Below are positions 16,769 to 26,878 of a DNA stretch of 64,000 nucleotides, piece after piece. This DNA comes from G965279355 sp965279355 (GTDB taxonomy: Bacteria; Pseudomonadota; Alphaproteobacteria; CACIAM-22H2): positions 2,294,001 through 2,358,000 of the forward strand of contig OZ257155.1 of the NCBI GenBank assembly GCA_965279355.1, read 5' to 3'. The position numbers were made by a program, and so were the translations under genes. The notes under the pieces were generated by a model. It ran no database searches and was not told the origin of the DNA. It was given only the letters and a program-made list of their open reading frames with translations. How positions within the stretch are numbered: the first letter of the stretch is position 1; every line of letters begins with the position of its first letter.

Positions 16769-17664
16769 TCCTGCTTGGCCTGCACGATGGAGCGGCGGAT
16801 GCGGCGCGAGCGTGTGAATACGTCGTGCAGTTTCTTGCCGTTGCCGTTGCGGATCGCCTTCTGCAGCGTCGCGATATCCTCGTAGAGACGACCCATCATC
16901 TCCAGCACCGCTTCGCGGTTGTTGAGGAACACGTCGCGCCACATCACGGGATCGGAAGCGGCGACGCGCGTGAAGTCGCGAAAGCCGGTGGCGGCGAATT
17001 TGATCACTTCGCTCCGCAGATGCGATTCCAGCGCGCTCACGGTATCGACGATGGTGTAGGCGATCAGATGTGGCACATGGCTGGTGATGGCCAGCACGCG
17101 GTCATGATGGCGCGCGTCCATCGTCTCGACCTTCATCCCACACCGCGTCCACATCTCGCGGACCTTCGACACGGCTTGGGGCGGTGTTCCGGGCAGCGGT
17201 GTCAGCACACACCAGCGCCCCACGAACACATCCGCGAACCCGGAGGCCGGACCCGAATTCTCGGTGCCGGCCAGCGGATGTCCCGGCACCAGCGCCACAT
17301 CAGGACCGAATTTGCCGTCCAGCGCGTCCACCGCGGCCTGCTTGACCGAACCGACATCGGTGACGATGGCGCCCTTCTTCAGGCGCGGCGCAATCTTTTT
17401 CGCAACCTTCGCGTAGCCCGAAAGCGGAACGGCAATCACGACGAGATCTGCGCCGACGACGGCAGCGGCGGGATCGGCTTCGACCCTGTCCGCCAGCTTC
17501 AGCTTCCTGATGACGGTGCGTGCGGCGGCGCTCGCGTCGGCAGCAACGATCGTCTTCGCCAGCTTGTTCCTACGAAGACCGCGCGCCAGCGACGAGCCGA
17601 TCAGGCCGAAGCCGATGATCGCCACGCGCTCGAACAGCGGGCCCTTTTTGGCGCCGCGTTTCAC
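16765..17664 (-). CDS. tyrC: Prephenate/arogenate dehydrogenase (TyrA/TyrC family)
   Basis: 299 residues. The NAD(P) site AIIGFGLIGSSLARGL lies at residues ~15-30, followed by DVGSVK and the substrate-site stretch PGHPLAGTENSGP. The enzyme oxidatively decarboxylates prephenate or arogenate on the way to tyrosine. No chorismate mutase or ACT domain is fused to it. The start codon overlaps the stop of the chorismate mutase-HisC fusion by 4 bp (ATGA). This links mutase, aminotransferase and dehydrogenase in one transcript and favours an arogenate route, though substrate choice is not visible in the sequence. Confidence 0.88.
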   Translation of the reverse strand: MKRGAKKGPLFERVAIIGFGLIGSSLARGLRRNKLAKTIVAADASAAARTVIRKLKLADRVEADPAAAVVGADLVVIAVPLSGYAKVAKKIAPRLKKGAIVTDVGSVKQAAVDALDGKFGPDVALVPGHPLAGTENSGPASGFADVFVGRWCVLTPLPGTPPQAVSKVREMWTRCGMKVETMDARHHDRVLAITSHVPHLIAYTIVDTVSALESHLRSEVIKFAATGFRDFTRVAASDPVMWRDVFLNNREAVLEMMGRLYEDIATLQKAIRNGNGKKLHDVFTRSRRIRRSIVQAKQD

Positions 17665-19604
17665 CGCATGAACTCGGTCAGCGCATCCACCACCGCCCGC
17701 AGCTCGGGCTCGGTGCCGATGGTGACGCGCAGATGGTTGGGCAGGCCGTAACCGGTCACGCCGCGCGGAATTATGCCCTTCGAGTGGAGATGCGCCTCCG
17801 CCTTGCGCGCCGTCTTGTCGCCGGTGGCCGGAAACTCGATCAGCGAGAAATTCGCGACACTCGGCACATAGGTGAGGCCGAGCTTCTTGAGCTCACCCTC
17901 GAACCACGGCAGCCACTGGTCGTTATGCGCGCGGCTTCGCTCGAAGAACGCGGTGTCTTCAAGCGCCGCAATTGCGGCTGCCTGCGATATCGAGGCGATA
18001 TTGAACGTGCCGCGAATGCGGTTCAGCACATCCGCGATCGCCGGCGGGAAATAGCCCCAGCCGATGCGCATTCCGCCCAGCGCGAAGATCTTCGAGAAGG
18101 TGCGCAGCATGACGGTGTCGTCGCGCTTGTCGACCATCTCGACACCCGCCGAGTAGTCGTTCTTCGAAACGTATTCCGCATAGGCGGAATCGATCACCAG
18201 CAGACAGCCTTTCGGCAGCCCGTCGCGCAGCCGCTGCATTTCCGACTCAGGGATATAGGTCCCGGTCGGATTGTTCGGGTTGGCGATGAAGCAGATCTTG
18301 GTCGTCGGACCCGCGCGCGCGATCAGCGCATCGACGTCCGTGCGATACCCCTTTTCCGGCGCGGTGATCGGCGTCGCCCCGGCGCTCAGCGCCAGGATCG
18401 GGTACATGCTGAACCCGTGCTCGGTATAGAGAATCTCATCGCCCGGTCCCGCATAGGCGCGGCAAAGCAGCCCGATCAACTCGTCGGAGCCGGTGCCGCA
18501 GACGATGCGGTCGGCGGCAAGGCCGAAGCGCTTGCCGATGGCATCGCGCAGATCCTCGGAACCGCCATCGGGATAGCGATGGACCTTCCCGGCCAGCTTC
18601 TGGATCGCTTCGACCGCCCGCGGGCTTGGGCCCAGCGCGCTCTCGTTCGACGAGAGCTTGATCGTGACGGCGTGGCCTTCGAGTTCGGATTTTCCGGCAA
18701 CGTATGGGCTGATCGACATGATGCCGGGACGCGGTACCGGTGCCGTCCGGATTTCCGCGGAACCGGCAGCACCGATCCGCGCATAACCGCCCAGCAGCCG
18801 TACCGCCCCGCCCCCGCCCAGCGCGGACGCGAGACGCGCAGATGTTTCGCTGTCGGTCGCAACGCCCTCAACGAGCGCAATGTGCTGACGACCGCGTTTG
18901 GCGATCGCCGTCACTGTGGCGCCGGCAAGACCGGCGGCGCCGAATGTTTTCTTCAGCGTGGCCGGCGACAGCTTCTTCTCCGACGCCACTTCGACATAGA
19001 GCACGTCGTCGTCCGTCGGCTCAAAGCTTTGCGCGCCGATCACCAGGGCGCTCGGCGCCTTCTTGCCCGCGGGCAGGAACGGCAGGCGGGCAAGGATCTG
19101 CACATTGGCGGGAAGCTCACGCCACCATTGGCCCGCCCCGCTTTGCGCGGGCATCGGCACGACCGCAATTCCGATCTTGCCGCGCTTGAGCCCGGCCAGC
19201 AGCGCCGGCAGGGCGACAACCGGCTGCACGGTGGTGGCGCCGAAATGCTCCCGCGCTAGGTCGAGGCACGCGGGTGCTTTGGGCGGCGCAAGCACCGAGA
19301 CCGTGAACGGCCCCTGCAGCGTCGTCAGGCGGGCAATGATCTCCCGCCACACCCGCACCACCAGCTCGGCCGGCAGCGGCTTGCGGTTGCGCGCCAAAAG
19401 GCGGCGCAGGATCGCGGCCTCACGGCCTGGACGGAACAGCGGCGCCGCCTTGCCGCCCTCGCGGGCCTTGGCCCCGGCGACCTGGCAGACGAGATCGGCC
19501 CGCTGCAGAAGCAGCCGGTGCATCTCGTCGTCGATGGCGTCGATCTCGCCGCGCAGGGCGGCCAGCGTCCGCTCGGCGGACTTGTTTTTGTCGGGTGCGT
19601 TCAT
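17661..19604 (-). CDS. Fusion: chorismate mutase - degenerate prephenate dehydratase-like - HisC-type aminotransferase
   Basis: 647 residues in one uninterrupted frame from the ATG at 19604. Residues ~12-95 are an AroQ chorismate mutase (LRGEIDAIDDEMHRLLLQR). Residues ~100-280 resemble a prephenate dehydratase/ACT region but lack the VPIENS and TRF active-site motifs. From residue ~289 a full HisC fold begins (PVPRPGIMSISPYVAGKS), with NPNNPTGTYIP and the PLP-lysine motif RTFSKIFALGGMRIGW. Mutase and HisC are usually two neighbouring genes in Alphaproteobacteria. The only ATG near the junction (18719) would cut into the conserved HisC N-terminus, so fusion is the better reading. HisC-type enzymes can also transaminate aromatic keto acids or prephenate. 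Confidence 0.85.
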   Translation of the reverse strand: MNAPDKNKSAERTLAALRGEIDAIDDEMHRLLLQRADLVCQVAGAKAREGGKAAPLFRPGREAAILRRLLARNRKPLPAELVVRVWREIIARLTTLQGPFTVSVLAPPKAPACLDLAREHFGATTVQPVVALPALLAGLKRGKIGIAVVPMPAQSGAGQWWRELPANVQILARLPFLPAGKKAPSALVIGAQSFEPTDDDVLYVEVASEKKLSPATLKKTFGAAGLAGATVTAIAKRGRQHIALVEGVATDSETSARLASALGGGGAVRLLGGYARIGAAGSAEIRTAPVPRPGIMSISPYVAGKSELEGHAVTIKLSSNESALGPSPRAVEAIQKLAGKVHRYPDGGSEDLRDAIGKRFGLAADRIVCGTGSDELIGLLCRAYAGPGDEILYTEHGFSMYPILALSAGATPITAPEKGYRTDVDALIARAGPTTKICFIANPNNPTGTYIPESEMQRLRDGLPKGCLLVIDSAYAEYVSKNDYSAGVEMVDKRDDTVMLRTFSKIFALGGMRIGWGYFPPAIADVLNRIRGTFNIASISQAAAIAALEDTAFFERSRAHNDQWLPWFEGELKKLGLTYVPSVANFSLIEFPATGDKTARKAEAHLHSKGIIPRGVTGYGLPNHLRVTIGTEPELRAVVDALTEFMR

Positions 19605-19815
19605 GATCGGGGTGGGCAGAAAATGGGGCGCGGAACGGCGTGTAGGAATAGCGGGAAAAGCCGCTAAAATCAAAGCCATCCTCGCCTGTCCGCGAGCAGC
19701 GCCGCTCATAGCCTCCACGCTTGCAACGCACAATCCGCTGATGCAAGGTGCCGGTGATTGATCCCCTTTTGAAAAGAGGAGTCGGCGCGTTTCCCCGCTG
19801 ACCGCTCTTGCGCGA

Positions 19816-21021
19816 ATGAGCCAGGCACATCGCCCAGTGATATCGCCGCCGGAATTTCGTCCCGCAATCACGACCCTGCGGCCAGGTGTCCAACTGACCG
19901 GGCAGCGGCTTGATTTCGGCGTGAGCGATCCGTTGCCGCTGGATTGCGGCATCTCGCTTGGCGGCGTGACGGTCGCCTACCAGACCTACGGCACGCTGAA
20001 TGCCGACAAATCCAACGCCATCCTGGCCTGTCACGCCCTGACCGGCGACCAGTTCGTCGCCGAAACGCATCCGATGACCGGAAAGCCCGGCTGGTGGGAG
20101 CACATGGTCGGGCCGGGCCTGACCCTCGACACCGACCGCTACTTCATCATCTGCGTGAACGTGCTGGGCGGCTGCATGGGCTCGACCGGCCCGGCCAGCA
20201 TCAACCCGGATACCAACGCCCCCTGGGGCCTGTCCTTCCCGGTCATCACCATCGGCGACATGGTGCGGGCGCAGGTGCGGGTCATCGATCATCTGGGCAT
20301 CGACACCCTGTTCTGCGTCATCGGCGGCTCGATGGGCGGCATGCAGGTGCTGGAATGGGCGGCGTCCTATCCCGAACGTGTGTTCAGCGCGGTGCCGATC
20401 GCCAGTGCCGCAAGGCATTCCGCGCAGAACATCGCGTTCCACGAAGTCGGCCGTCAGGCGATCATGGCCGACCCGGAATGGTGCAACGGCGAATACCAGC
20501 GCCACGGCAAGCGCCCCGAGCGCGGCCTCGCGGTCGCGCGCATGGCCGCGCACATCACCTATCTGTCGGAGCCGGCGCTGCACCGCAAATTCGGCCGCTC
20601 GCTGCAGGACCGCGAAAAACTGTCCTACGGTTTCGACGCCGATTTCCAGGTGGAAAGCTATCTGCGTCACCAGGGCTCGACCTTCGTCGACCGGTTCGAT
20701 GCGAACTCGTACCTCTACATCACCCGCGCCATGGATTATTTCGACCTCGCGGCCGAGCATGGCGGCGCGCTGGTCAATGCGTTCCGCGAGACCAAGACGC
20801 GTTTCTGCCTCGTCTCCTTCACCACCGACTGGCTGTTCCCGACCGCGGAAAGCCGCGCGCTGGTGCACGCGCTCAACGCGGCGGCGGCGAATGTGAGCTT
20901 TGTCGAGGTCCAGAGCGACAAGGGCCACGACGCCTTCCTGCTCGACGAGCCGGAATTCTTCGAAACCCTGGGCGGCTTCCTCAACGGCTGCGCCGAGCAC
21001 CGGGGCCTCCGCCGTTCATGA
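19816..21021 (+). CDS. metX: Homoserine O-acetyltransferase
   Basis: 401 residues. An alpha/beta-hydrolase fold with nucleophile elbow [12 protein letters not shown], catalytic Asp in TTDWLFP and catalytic His in [11 protein letters not shown]. It also has the MetX stretch HALTGDQF and [14 protein letters not shown]. The enzyme activates homoserine for methionine synthesis; some relatives use succinyl-CoA. It is transcribed divergently from the aromatic fusion gene across a 211-bp spacer and followed by metW, 10 bp downstream. I did not find a convincing SAM-II riboswitch in the leader. Confidence 0.93.
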   Translation: MSQAHRPVISPPEFRPAITTLRPGVQLTGQRLDFGVSDPLPLDCGISLGGVTVAYQTYGTLNADKSNAILACHALTGDQFVAETHPMTGKPGWWEHMVGPGLTLDTDRYFIICVNVLGGCMGSTGPASINPDTNAPWGLSFPVITIGDMVRAQVRVIDHLGIDTLFCVIGGSMGGMQVLEWAASYPERVFSAVPIASAARHSAQNIAFHEVGRQAIMADPEWCNGEYQRHGKRPERGLAVARMAAHITYLSEPALHRKFGRSLQDREKLSYGFDADFQVESYLRHQGSTFVDRFDANSYLYITRAMDYFDLAAEHGGALVNAFRETKTRFCLVSFTTDWLFPTAESRALVHALNAAAANVSFVEVQSDKGHDAFLLDEPEFFETLGGFLNGCAEHRGLRRS

Positions 21022-21031
21022 TGTTCCGTCC

Positions 21032-21679
21032 ATGAATATCGGTGCCGCTGCGGCGGCGTCCCGTCCCCGGGGCAACATCCGCGTCGACCTGCAGATCATC
21101 GCCGACATGGTGGACCCCGGCACACGGGTGCTCGACGTCGGCTGCGGCGACGGCCAGCTGCTCGACTATCTCGTCCATAACAAGCAGGTCGACGGTCGCG
21201 GCATCGAATGGAGCCAGGCCGGCGTGAACAACTGCGTACGGCAGGGCCTGTCGGTCATCCAGGGCGATGCCGAGACCGACCTGCGCGACTATCCCTCCGA
21301 CGCCTTCGACTGCGTGATCCTGTCGCAGACCCTGCAGGCGACCTTCGATCCAAAGGTCGTGCTGGGCGAAGTCGTGCGCATCGGCCGCAAGGCGATCGTC
21401 TCGTTTCCCAATTTCGGCGTCTGGCATGTGCGGCTGGCGCTGCTGACCACCGGCCGCATGCCGGTGACGGACTCGCTCGATAGCGCCTGGTACGAGACGC
21501 CGAACATCCATCTCTGCACCATCTCGGATTTTGTCGAGCTCTGCGACGATCTCGGCATCGTCATCGAGCAGGGCATGGTGCTCGACCGTCGCGGCCAGGC
21601 CCGCCACCTCCGCGCGCCCGGCTTCCTCGCCAATCTGCTCGGCGAACAGGGCCTCTTCACCCTCAGCCGCAAGCGCTGA
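21032..21679 (+). CDS. metW: Methionine biosynthesis protein MetW
   Basis: 215 residues. A class I methyltransferase-like fold with VLDVGCGDGQLLDYL near the N-terminus and SFPNFGVWHVRL, a MetW hallmark. MetW works with MetX and is needed for its full acetyltransferase activity in several proteobacteria. Only 10 bp separate it from metX. Its stop lies 1 bp from the stop of the convergent methyltransferase gene. Confidence 0.92.
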   Translation: MNIGAAAAASRPRGNIRVDLQIIADMVDPGTRVLDVGCGDGQLLDYLVHNKQVDGRGIEWSQAGVNNCVRQGLSVIQGDAETDLRDYPSDAFDCVILSQTLQATFDPKVVLGEVVRIGRKAIVSFPNFGVWHVRLALLTTGRMPVTDSLDSAWYETPNIHLCTISDFVELCDDLGIVIEQGMVLDRRGQARHLRAPGFLANLLGEQGLFTLSRKR

Positions 21680-21680
21680 T

Positions 21681-22457
21681 TCAGCCGCTCTGCGAATCGT
21701 CTTCGGGCGGAACGCGCCCCGCCCCTTGTCCGGCGGAATGCCCGAGCAGCGGTTGGGTCCGCCGCCGCGCAGCTCTGGCCGGCACGGCGCGCACGGCGGT
21801 CGGCGCATAGATCTGTTTGCCGGCTTCCATCATCACAACACCGGCGACGCGGTTGAACCAGCGTTCGCCGATCCGCTCCCATGCCGGCGCCGAAGACACC
21901 AGCAGCCGTGAATTGAACGGCGGCACAAAGAGCGCCGAGCGGTTGGCGAGCGGCGTGAACAGGTTCTCGCGCAGGAGGCGGGTGAGCTGGCCGGTGGTGT
22001 AAGGCTCGCCAAGACCGAAGGGCGTGCGGTCGAGACGGGCCCAGATGCCGCGCCGGTTCGGCACCACGATGATCAGCCGGCCGCTCGCCGCCAGCACGCG
22101 CCAGATTTCCCGCAGGAAGGGCCGCAGCGCTTCGGAATGCTCAAGTGCGTGGATCAGGATCACCCGGTCCACGGAGAGATCTGGTAGCGGGATATCCTCT
22201 TCGTCGACCAGGGCCGTGAGATTGGGACCTTCGGGTGGCCAGGTCAGCACGCCCTGCCCGGCCGGCATCAGCGCCAGCACGCGCTCCGCCTCGCCCATGA
22301 ACGGTCGCAGGAACGGCGTGGCGTAACCAAGACCCAGCATCCGCTGTCCGCCGACATCGGGCCACATCTCGCGCAGCCGTGCCTGGATGGTGCGGCGGGC
22401 GACCCGGCCAAGGATGCTGGCGTAGAAATCACGGAGGTCGACGACGTCGGTCCACAT
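21681..22457 (-). CDS. SAM-dependent methyltransferase (class I)
   Basis: 258 residues. A divergent SAM motif (MLGLGYATPFLRPFMGEAERV) is followed by LPDLSVDRVILIHALEHSE and a strand-4/5 segment GRLIIVVPNRRGIWARLD. The C-terminal ~40 residues are basic and low in complexity. The family is related to UbiE/MetW-like methyltransferases; the substrate is unknown. It faces metW tail to tail and is divergent from the antiporter gene. Confidence 0.8.
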   Translation of the reverse strand: MWTDVVDLRDFYASILGRVARRTIQARLREMWPDVGGQRMLGLGYATPFLRPFMGEAERVLALMPAGQGVLTWPPEGPNLTALVDEEDIPLPDLSVDRVILIHALEHSEALRPFLREIWRVLAASGRLIIVVPNRRGIWARLDRTPFGLGEPYTTGQLTRLLRENLFTPLANRSALFVPPFNSRLLVSSAPAWERIGERWFNRVAGVVMMEAGKQIYAPTAVRAVPARAARRRTQPLLGHSAGQGAGRVPPEDDSQSG

Positions 22458-22561
22458 GCCTTCAGATCGCTCCGGTTTCGCCGAATTTCTTCAATCTATC
22501 ACATGGATAGCCTATCGCGCCCCGCCGCTCCCGGGTTAAGGTAAAAAAGGGGCATAAAGAC

Positions 22562-24346
22562 GTGCATTTCGGAAGCGAATTCATCCTCATCGGCGGCGCG
22601 CTGGTCGCTCTCAGCATCGTGGCGGGAATGTTCTCATCCCGTCTCGGCGCCCCCCTGCTTCTTGTGTTTCTCGGGCTGGGCATGCTGGCGGGCGAAGACG
22701 GCCCCGGCGGAATCCAGTTCGACAATTTTCACACCGGCTATCTGGTCGGCAGCATGGCGCTGGCCATCATCCTGTTCGACGGCGGGCTGCGGACCCCGCG
22801 CTCGGCGGTCCGCATCGCGCTATGGCCGGCGACCAGCCTGGCCACCATCGGCGTGGCGGTGACGGCGGCCCTTGCCGGGTTGGTTGCGGTCTACGTTTTC
22901 TCGATGACCCCGCTCCAGGGCTTTCTGGTCGGTGCCACCGTGGCATCCACCGATGCGGCGGCCGTCTTTCTACTTCTGCATGCGCGCGGCACCGAGATCG
23001 CCAAGCGCGTCAGCGCGACGCTGGAAGTCGAATCCGGCGCGAACGATCCGATGGCCGTGTTCCTGACTGTTGCGGCCGTGGAACTGCTGCAACTGCCCGA
23101 TCCCGCCTTCACATGGCATCTCGCGCTCAGCTTCGTTACCCAGATGGCGGGCGGCGCCGTCATTGGCGTCGCCGGCGGCTACGCCATGGTGTGGGTGATC
23201 AACAAGGTCGAGATCGCCAGCGGCCTGTATCCCATTCTCGCCGCGGCAGCGGCCCTCCTGATCTTCGGCGGCGCACAGACGGTGGATGCCAGCGGCTTCC
23301 TTGCCGTCTATCTCGCCGGGCTGGTGCTGGGCAATCATCGCCACCGCGCGCAGGTGGTCATCAGCCGCTTCCATGACGGACTGGCCTGGCTGGCGCAGAT
23401 CGTCATGTTCCTGCTGCTCGGTCTGCTGGTCACGCCGAGCAAACTGCTGGACGACCTGTTCGGCGAAATCATTCTGGCTGTCGCGCTGATTGTCATCATC
23501 CGGCCCGTCGCCGTGTGGCTCAGCCTTCTCCCCTTCCGCTTCACCTGGCAGGAAAAGGCGTTCATCTCATGGGTGGGCCTGCGCGGCGCGGTGCCGATCT
23601 TCCTTGCGTCGATTCCGGTGATTGCCGGCCTTCCCAACGGCGAGCACTATTTCAATATCGCCTTTGTCGTGGTGCTGATGTCGCTAGTGGTGCAGGGCTG
23701 GACAGTCACCGCGGCGGCGCGCGTGCTCGGTCTCGAACTGCCGCCGCCGCCCGACGCACCGGCCCGTAACGAAATCGAACTGCCCGCCTCCGTCGACCGC
23801 GAAGCCGCCGGCTGGCGTGTCGCGCCGGCCTCGCCGGCGCTGACCTACGACTTCCAGAAGCTGCCGATGCCCAAGCGCACGCGCATCATCGCCGTGATCC
23901 GCGACGGCGGCCTGCTCAATCGCGAGGCGATCGAGCGGCTGAAGGTGGACGACTATGTCCTGGCGCTGGTGCCGCCGGAACAGGCGATGGCGCTCGATCG
24001 TCTGTTCTTTACGCCGACCGAGCGGCGCCGCAGTGTCGCCGCGCCGGATCTTGGCGAATTCGTTTTCGAATCCACGGTCAAGCTCGGCGAGGTCTGCGCG
24101 CTATATGCCGTGCCGTTCGATCCGCTCTATCACGACATGACTTTGGCCGAGTTCCTCAACATGCGGCTCGGCAATACCGTTGTCATCGGCGACCGCGTGA
24201 AGATCGGCGAAGTCGAGCTGATCGTGCGCGAGCTCAACAAGGACAAGATCAGCAAGGTCGGTCTTGAACTTGAATCCGAAGCGGAGCGCCTGCCGATCCT
24301 GCGCTTCTGGCGCCGCCTGATGGGCCGCATGCAGGAAGAAACCTGA
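22562..24346 (+). CDS. Potassium/proton antiporter (CPA1, NhaP2/CvrA type)
   Basis: 594 residues with a GTG start behind AGGGG. About 12 transmembrane segments span residues 1-390, with the ion-site stretches ASTDAAAVF and ESGANDPMAVF. A RCK/TrkA-C-like region follows (RDGGLLNREAIERLKVDDYV), then a CorC/HlyC-type domain near the C-terminus. This order is that of NhaP2 (CvrA) K+/H+ antiporters, which protect against excess cytoplasmic K+ and help pH control. It is monocistronic or followed 74 bp later by a lipoprotein gene. Confidence 0.9.
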   Translation: MHFGSEFILIGGALVALSIVAGMFSSRLGAPLLLVFLGLGMLAGEDGPGGIQFDNFHTGYLVGSMALAIILFDGGLRTPRSAVRIALWPATSLATIGVAVTAALAGLVAVYVFSMTPLQGFLVGATVASTDAAAVFLLLHARGTEIAKRVSATLEVESGANDPMAVFLTVAAVELLQLPDPAFTWHLALSFVTQMAGGAVIGVAGGYAMVWVINKVEIASGLYPILAAAAALLIFGGAQTVDASGFLAVYLAGLVLGNHRHRAQVVISRFHDGLAWLAQIVMFLLLGLLVTPSKLLDDLFGEIILAVALIVIIRPVAVWLSLLPFRFTWQEKAFISWVGLRGAVPIFLASIPVIAGLPNGEHYFNIAFVVVLMSLVVQGWTVTAAARVLGLELPPPPDAPARNEIELPASVDREAAGWRVAPASPALTYDFQKLPMPKRTRIIAVIRDGGLLNREAIERLKVDDYVLALVPPEQAMALDRLFFTPTERRRSVAAPDLGEFVFESTVKLGEVCALYAVPFDPLYHDMTLAEFLNMRLGNTVVIGDRVKIGEVELIVRELNKDKISKVGLELESEAERLPILRFWRRLMGRMQEET

Positions 24347-24419
24347 CGGGAATAGGTCTCCAACGGCGGTGTTCGTTGGAGGACGGGGCCATTTCCCGCC
24401 AATTCTAAAGGGGACAGAG

Positions 24420-24803
24420 ATGAAACTGAAATTTGCCGCGTCGGCGGCCGCTCTTCTATTGCTCGGCGCCTGCACCGTAGGCCTGCCGCAGCACAAAGTT
24501 GCAACCACCGGCATCGGCCCGGTCATCACGACCGCCGACGGCATGACCCTCTACACCTTCGCCAACGATACGACACCCGGCAAATCCGCCTGCAACGGCC
24601 AATGCGCGACCAACTGGCCGCCGCTGATGGCCAAGACCGATGCCCAGCCGGCCGGCAAATGGACCGCCATCACCCGCGACGACGGCTCAAAGCAGTGGGC
24701 CTATGACGGCAAGCCGCTCTATGCCTTCGCGCGCGACACCAAAGCCGGGGACACAACCGGCGAAGGCCTCCTGAACGGCGCCTGGAAAGCCGCGCGCCCG
24801 TAA
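24420..24803 (+). CDS. Secreted lipoprotein with COG4315-type repeat
   Basis: 127 residues. A signal sequence with lipobox LLGAC (Cys ~19) predicts lipid attachment. Two related repeats follow: GMTLYTFANDTTPGKSACNGQCATNWPPL and a second built around KPLYAFARDTKAGDTTGEG. This is the secreted repeat family (PF03640) common in bacteria, of unknown function. The ATG at 24420 follows GGGGACAGAG. The repeat pair suggests a small extracytoplasmic beta structure. Confidence 0.85.
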   Translation: MKLKFAASAAALLLLGACTVGLPQHKVATTGIGPVITTADGMTLYTFANDTTPGKSACNGQCATNWPPLMAKTDAQPAGKWTAITRDDGSKQWAYDGKPLYAFARDTKAGDTTGEGLLNGAWKAARP

Positions 24804-24889
24804 ATCCCAGTCGCGCCGAGAGGTGGCGGGGGAAGCGGCCCAGGCGACACGCTTCCCCCGTTCGCGCGTTTGGTCTAAATCTCTGGGCC

Positions 24890-25657
24890 ATGACACTCGA
24901 CATCACACACCTCATCTGCCTCTCCGACAATTTCGTATGGCTCCTGCGCGAGCCGGGCAGCGGCTCGGTTGCCGTCGTCGATCCGTCGGAAGCGGCACCC
25001 GTCAAGGCGAAGCTCGACCAGCTCGGCTGGAAGCTGACCCATATCCTCAACACACATCATCACAACGATCACACCGGCGGTAATCTTGAGCTCAAGAAAG
25101 CCACCGGCGCCGTCATCGTCGGCCCGGCCGCGGATCGCGAGCGCATCCCCGGCATCGACATCGCGCTGAAGGACGGCGAGACTTACGATTTCGGCAACGA
25201 GAAGGCCGTCGTCTACGATATCCCGGGCCATACGCGCGGGCATATCGCGTTCTGGTTCGAGACATCCAAAGCCGTGTTCACCGGCGACACGCTGTTCTCG
25301 CTGGGCTGCGGCCGGATGTTCGAAGGCACCGCGCCGATGATGTGGAACTCGCTGAGCAAGCTGCGCAAGCTGCCGGGCGATACCCGCATTTATTGCGGCC
25401 ATGAATACACGCAGGCGAACGCGAAATTCGCGCTGACCATCGAGCCCGATAATGCCGAGCTCAAGGCACGCGCGGCCGAAGTCGACGCGCTGCGCGCCAA
25501 AGGTCAGGCAACGCTGCCGACCACCATGGCGCTCGAGATGGCGACCAACCCGTTCCTGCGCGCCGCCGATCCCGGCGTGGCCCGCTCGGTCGGCCTTACG
25601 CCCGGCGATCCCGTCGCCGTGTTCGCCGAAGTCCGCGGCCGCAAAGACAGGTTCTAA
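24890..25657 (+). CDS. gloB: Hydroxyacylglutathione hydrolase (glyoxalase II)
   Basis: 255 residues. The metallo-beta-lactamase metal motif THHHNDHTGG binds two metals, with further ligands in PGHTRGH and in the CGHEYT segment. The C-terminal ~80 residues form the helical glutathione-binding domain of glyoxalase II. It hydrolyses S-lactoylglutathione to lactate and glutathione, completing methylglyoxal detoxification. It lies 5 bp ahead of a glutathione S-transferase and forms a stress cluster with it and the cupin gene. Confidence 0.93.
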   Translation: MTLDITHLICLSDNFVWLLREPGSGSVAVVDPSEAAPVKAKLDQLGWKLTHILNTHHHNDHTGGNLELKKATGAVIVGPAADRERIPGIDIALKDGETYDFGNEKAVVYDIPGHTRGHIAFWFETSKAVFTGDTLFSLGCGRMFEGTAPMMWNSLSKLRKLPGDTRIYCGHEYTQANAKFALTIEPDNAELKARAAEVDALRAKGQATLPTTMALEMATNPFLRAADPGVARSVGLTPGDPVAVFAEVRGRKDRF

Positions 25658-25662
25658 AGGAT

Positions 25663-26274
<612 letters not shown>

Positions 26275-26276
26275 CG

Positions 26277-26696
26277 GTGGACGCCGACGACATCATCCGG
26301 CGTCTCGATCTGAAGCCGCATCCCGAGGGTGGCCATTATCGCGAAATGTTCCGCGACGCGCCCACGGACGGCAGTCGCGGCGCGATGACATCGATCTATT
26401 TTCTGCTGAAGGCGGGTGAATCGTCGCACTGGCACAAGGTCGACGCGGCGGAGATCTGGCACTACTACGCCGGAGCGCCGCTTGATCTTTCCATCTCGGA
26501 CGATGGAAAGACGATCCGCACGGCGCCGCTCGGCCCCGACCTCCTGAAGGGCGAACAGCCGCAGATCACGGTGCCTCCGGATGCCTGGCAGGCCGCAAGC
26601 AGCCAGGGTGCCTGGACCTTGGTCGGCTGCACGGTCGGTCCTGCCTTCGACTTCAAAAGCTTCGTGCTGGCGCCGAAGGACTGGAAGCCCGGCTGA
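26277..26696 (+). CDS. DUF985 cupin domain protein
   Basis: 139 residues with a GTG start 2 bp after the GST stop. The start HPEGGHYREMFRD and the beta-strand run SSHWHKVDAAEIWHYYAGAP are typical of the DUF985 (cupin_5) family, with His residues that could hold a metal. The enzymatic role is unknown. It is the last gene of the gloB-GST-cupin unit and is followed by a clear terminator. Confidence 0.88.
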   Translation: MDADDIIRRLDLKPHPEGGHYREMFRDAPTDGSRGAMTSIYFLLKAGESSHWHKVDAAEIWHYYAGAPLDLSISDDGKTIRTAPLGPDLLKGEQPQITVPPDAWQAASSQGAWTLVGCTVGPAFDFKSFVLAPKDWKPG

Positions 26697-26707
26697 GCGA
26701 AAAGAAA

Positions 26708-26738
26708 AAGGCCCCGTCCGTTTCCGGCGGGGCCTTTA
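26708..26738 (+). terminator. Rho-independent terminator after the gloB-GST-cupin unit
   Basis: AAAGGCCCCG and CGGGGCCTTT form a 10-bp stem around an 11-nt loop, starting 11 nt after the cupin stop. A run of A before and T at the end would let it work in both directions. Confidence 0.85.
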
Positions 26739-26878
26739 TGTGATCGCCTGACGCGGATCCTAGCGCGCGCGACTGCCAAAAAAAACCCTCCGAAGCGGGT
26801 CATCGTGGTCGTCGACAGCGGCGATCACAAATCGAGTGTCTTGTGGCGGCGGGTAAATACACAGCCGCTCCAAACACG

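Noticed and set aside
19605..19815. SAM-II riboswitch before metX
   Set aside because: A GCTAAA string occurs, but the paired CTTGCA-type segments and pseudoknot order do not fit the consensus.
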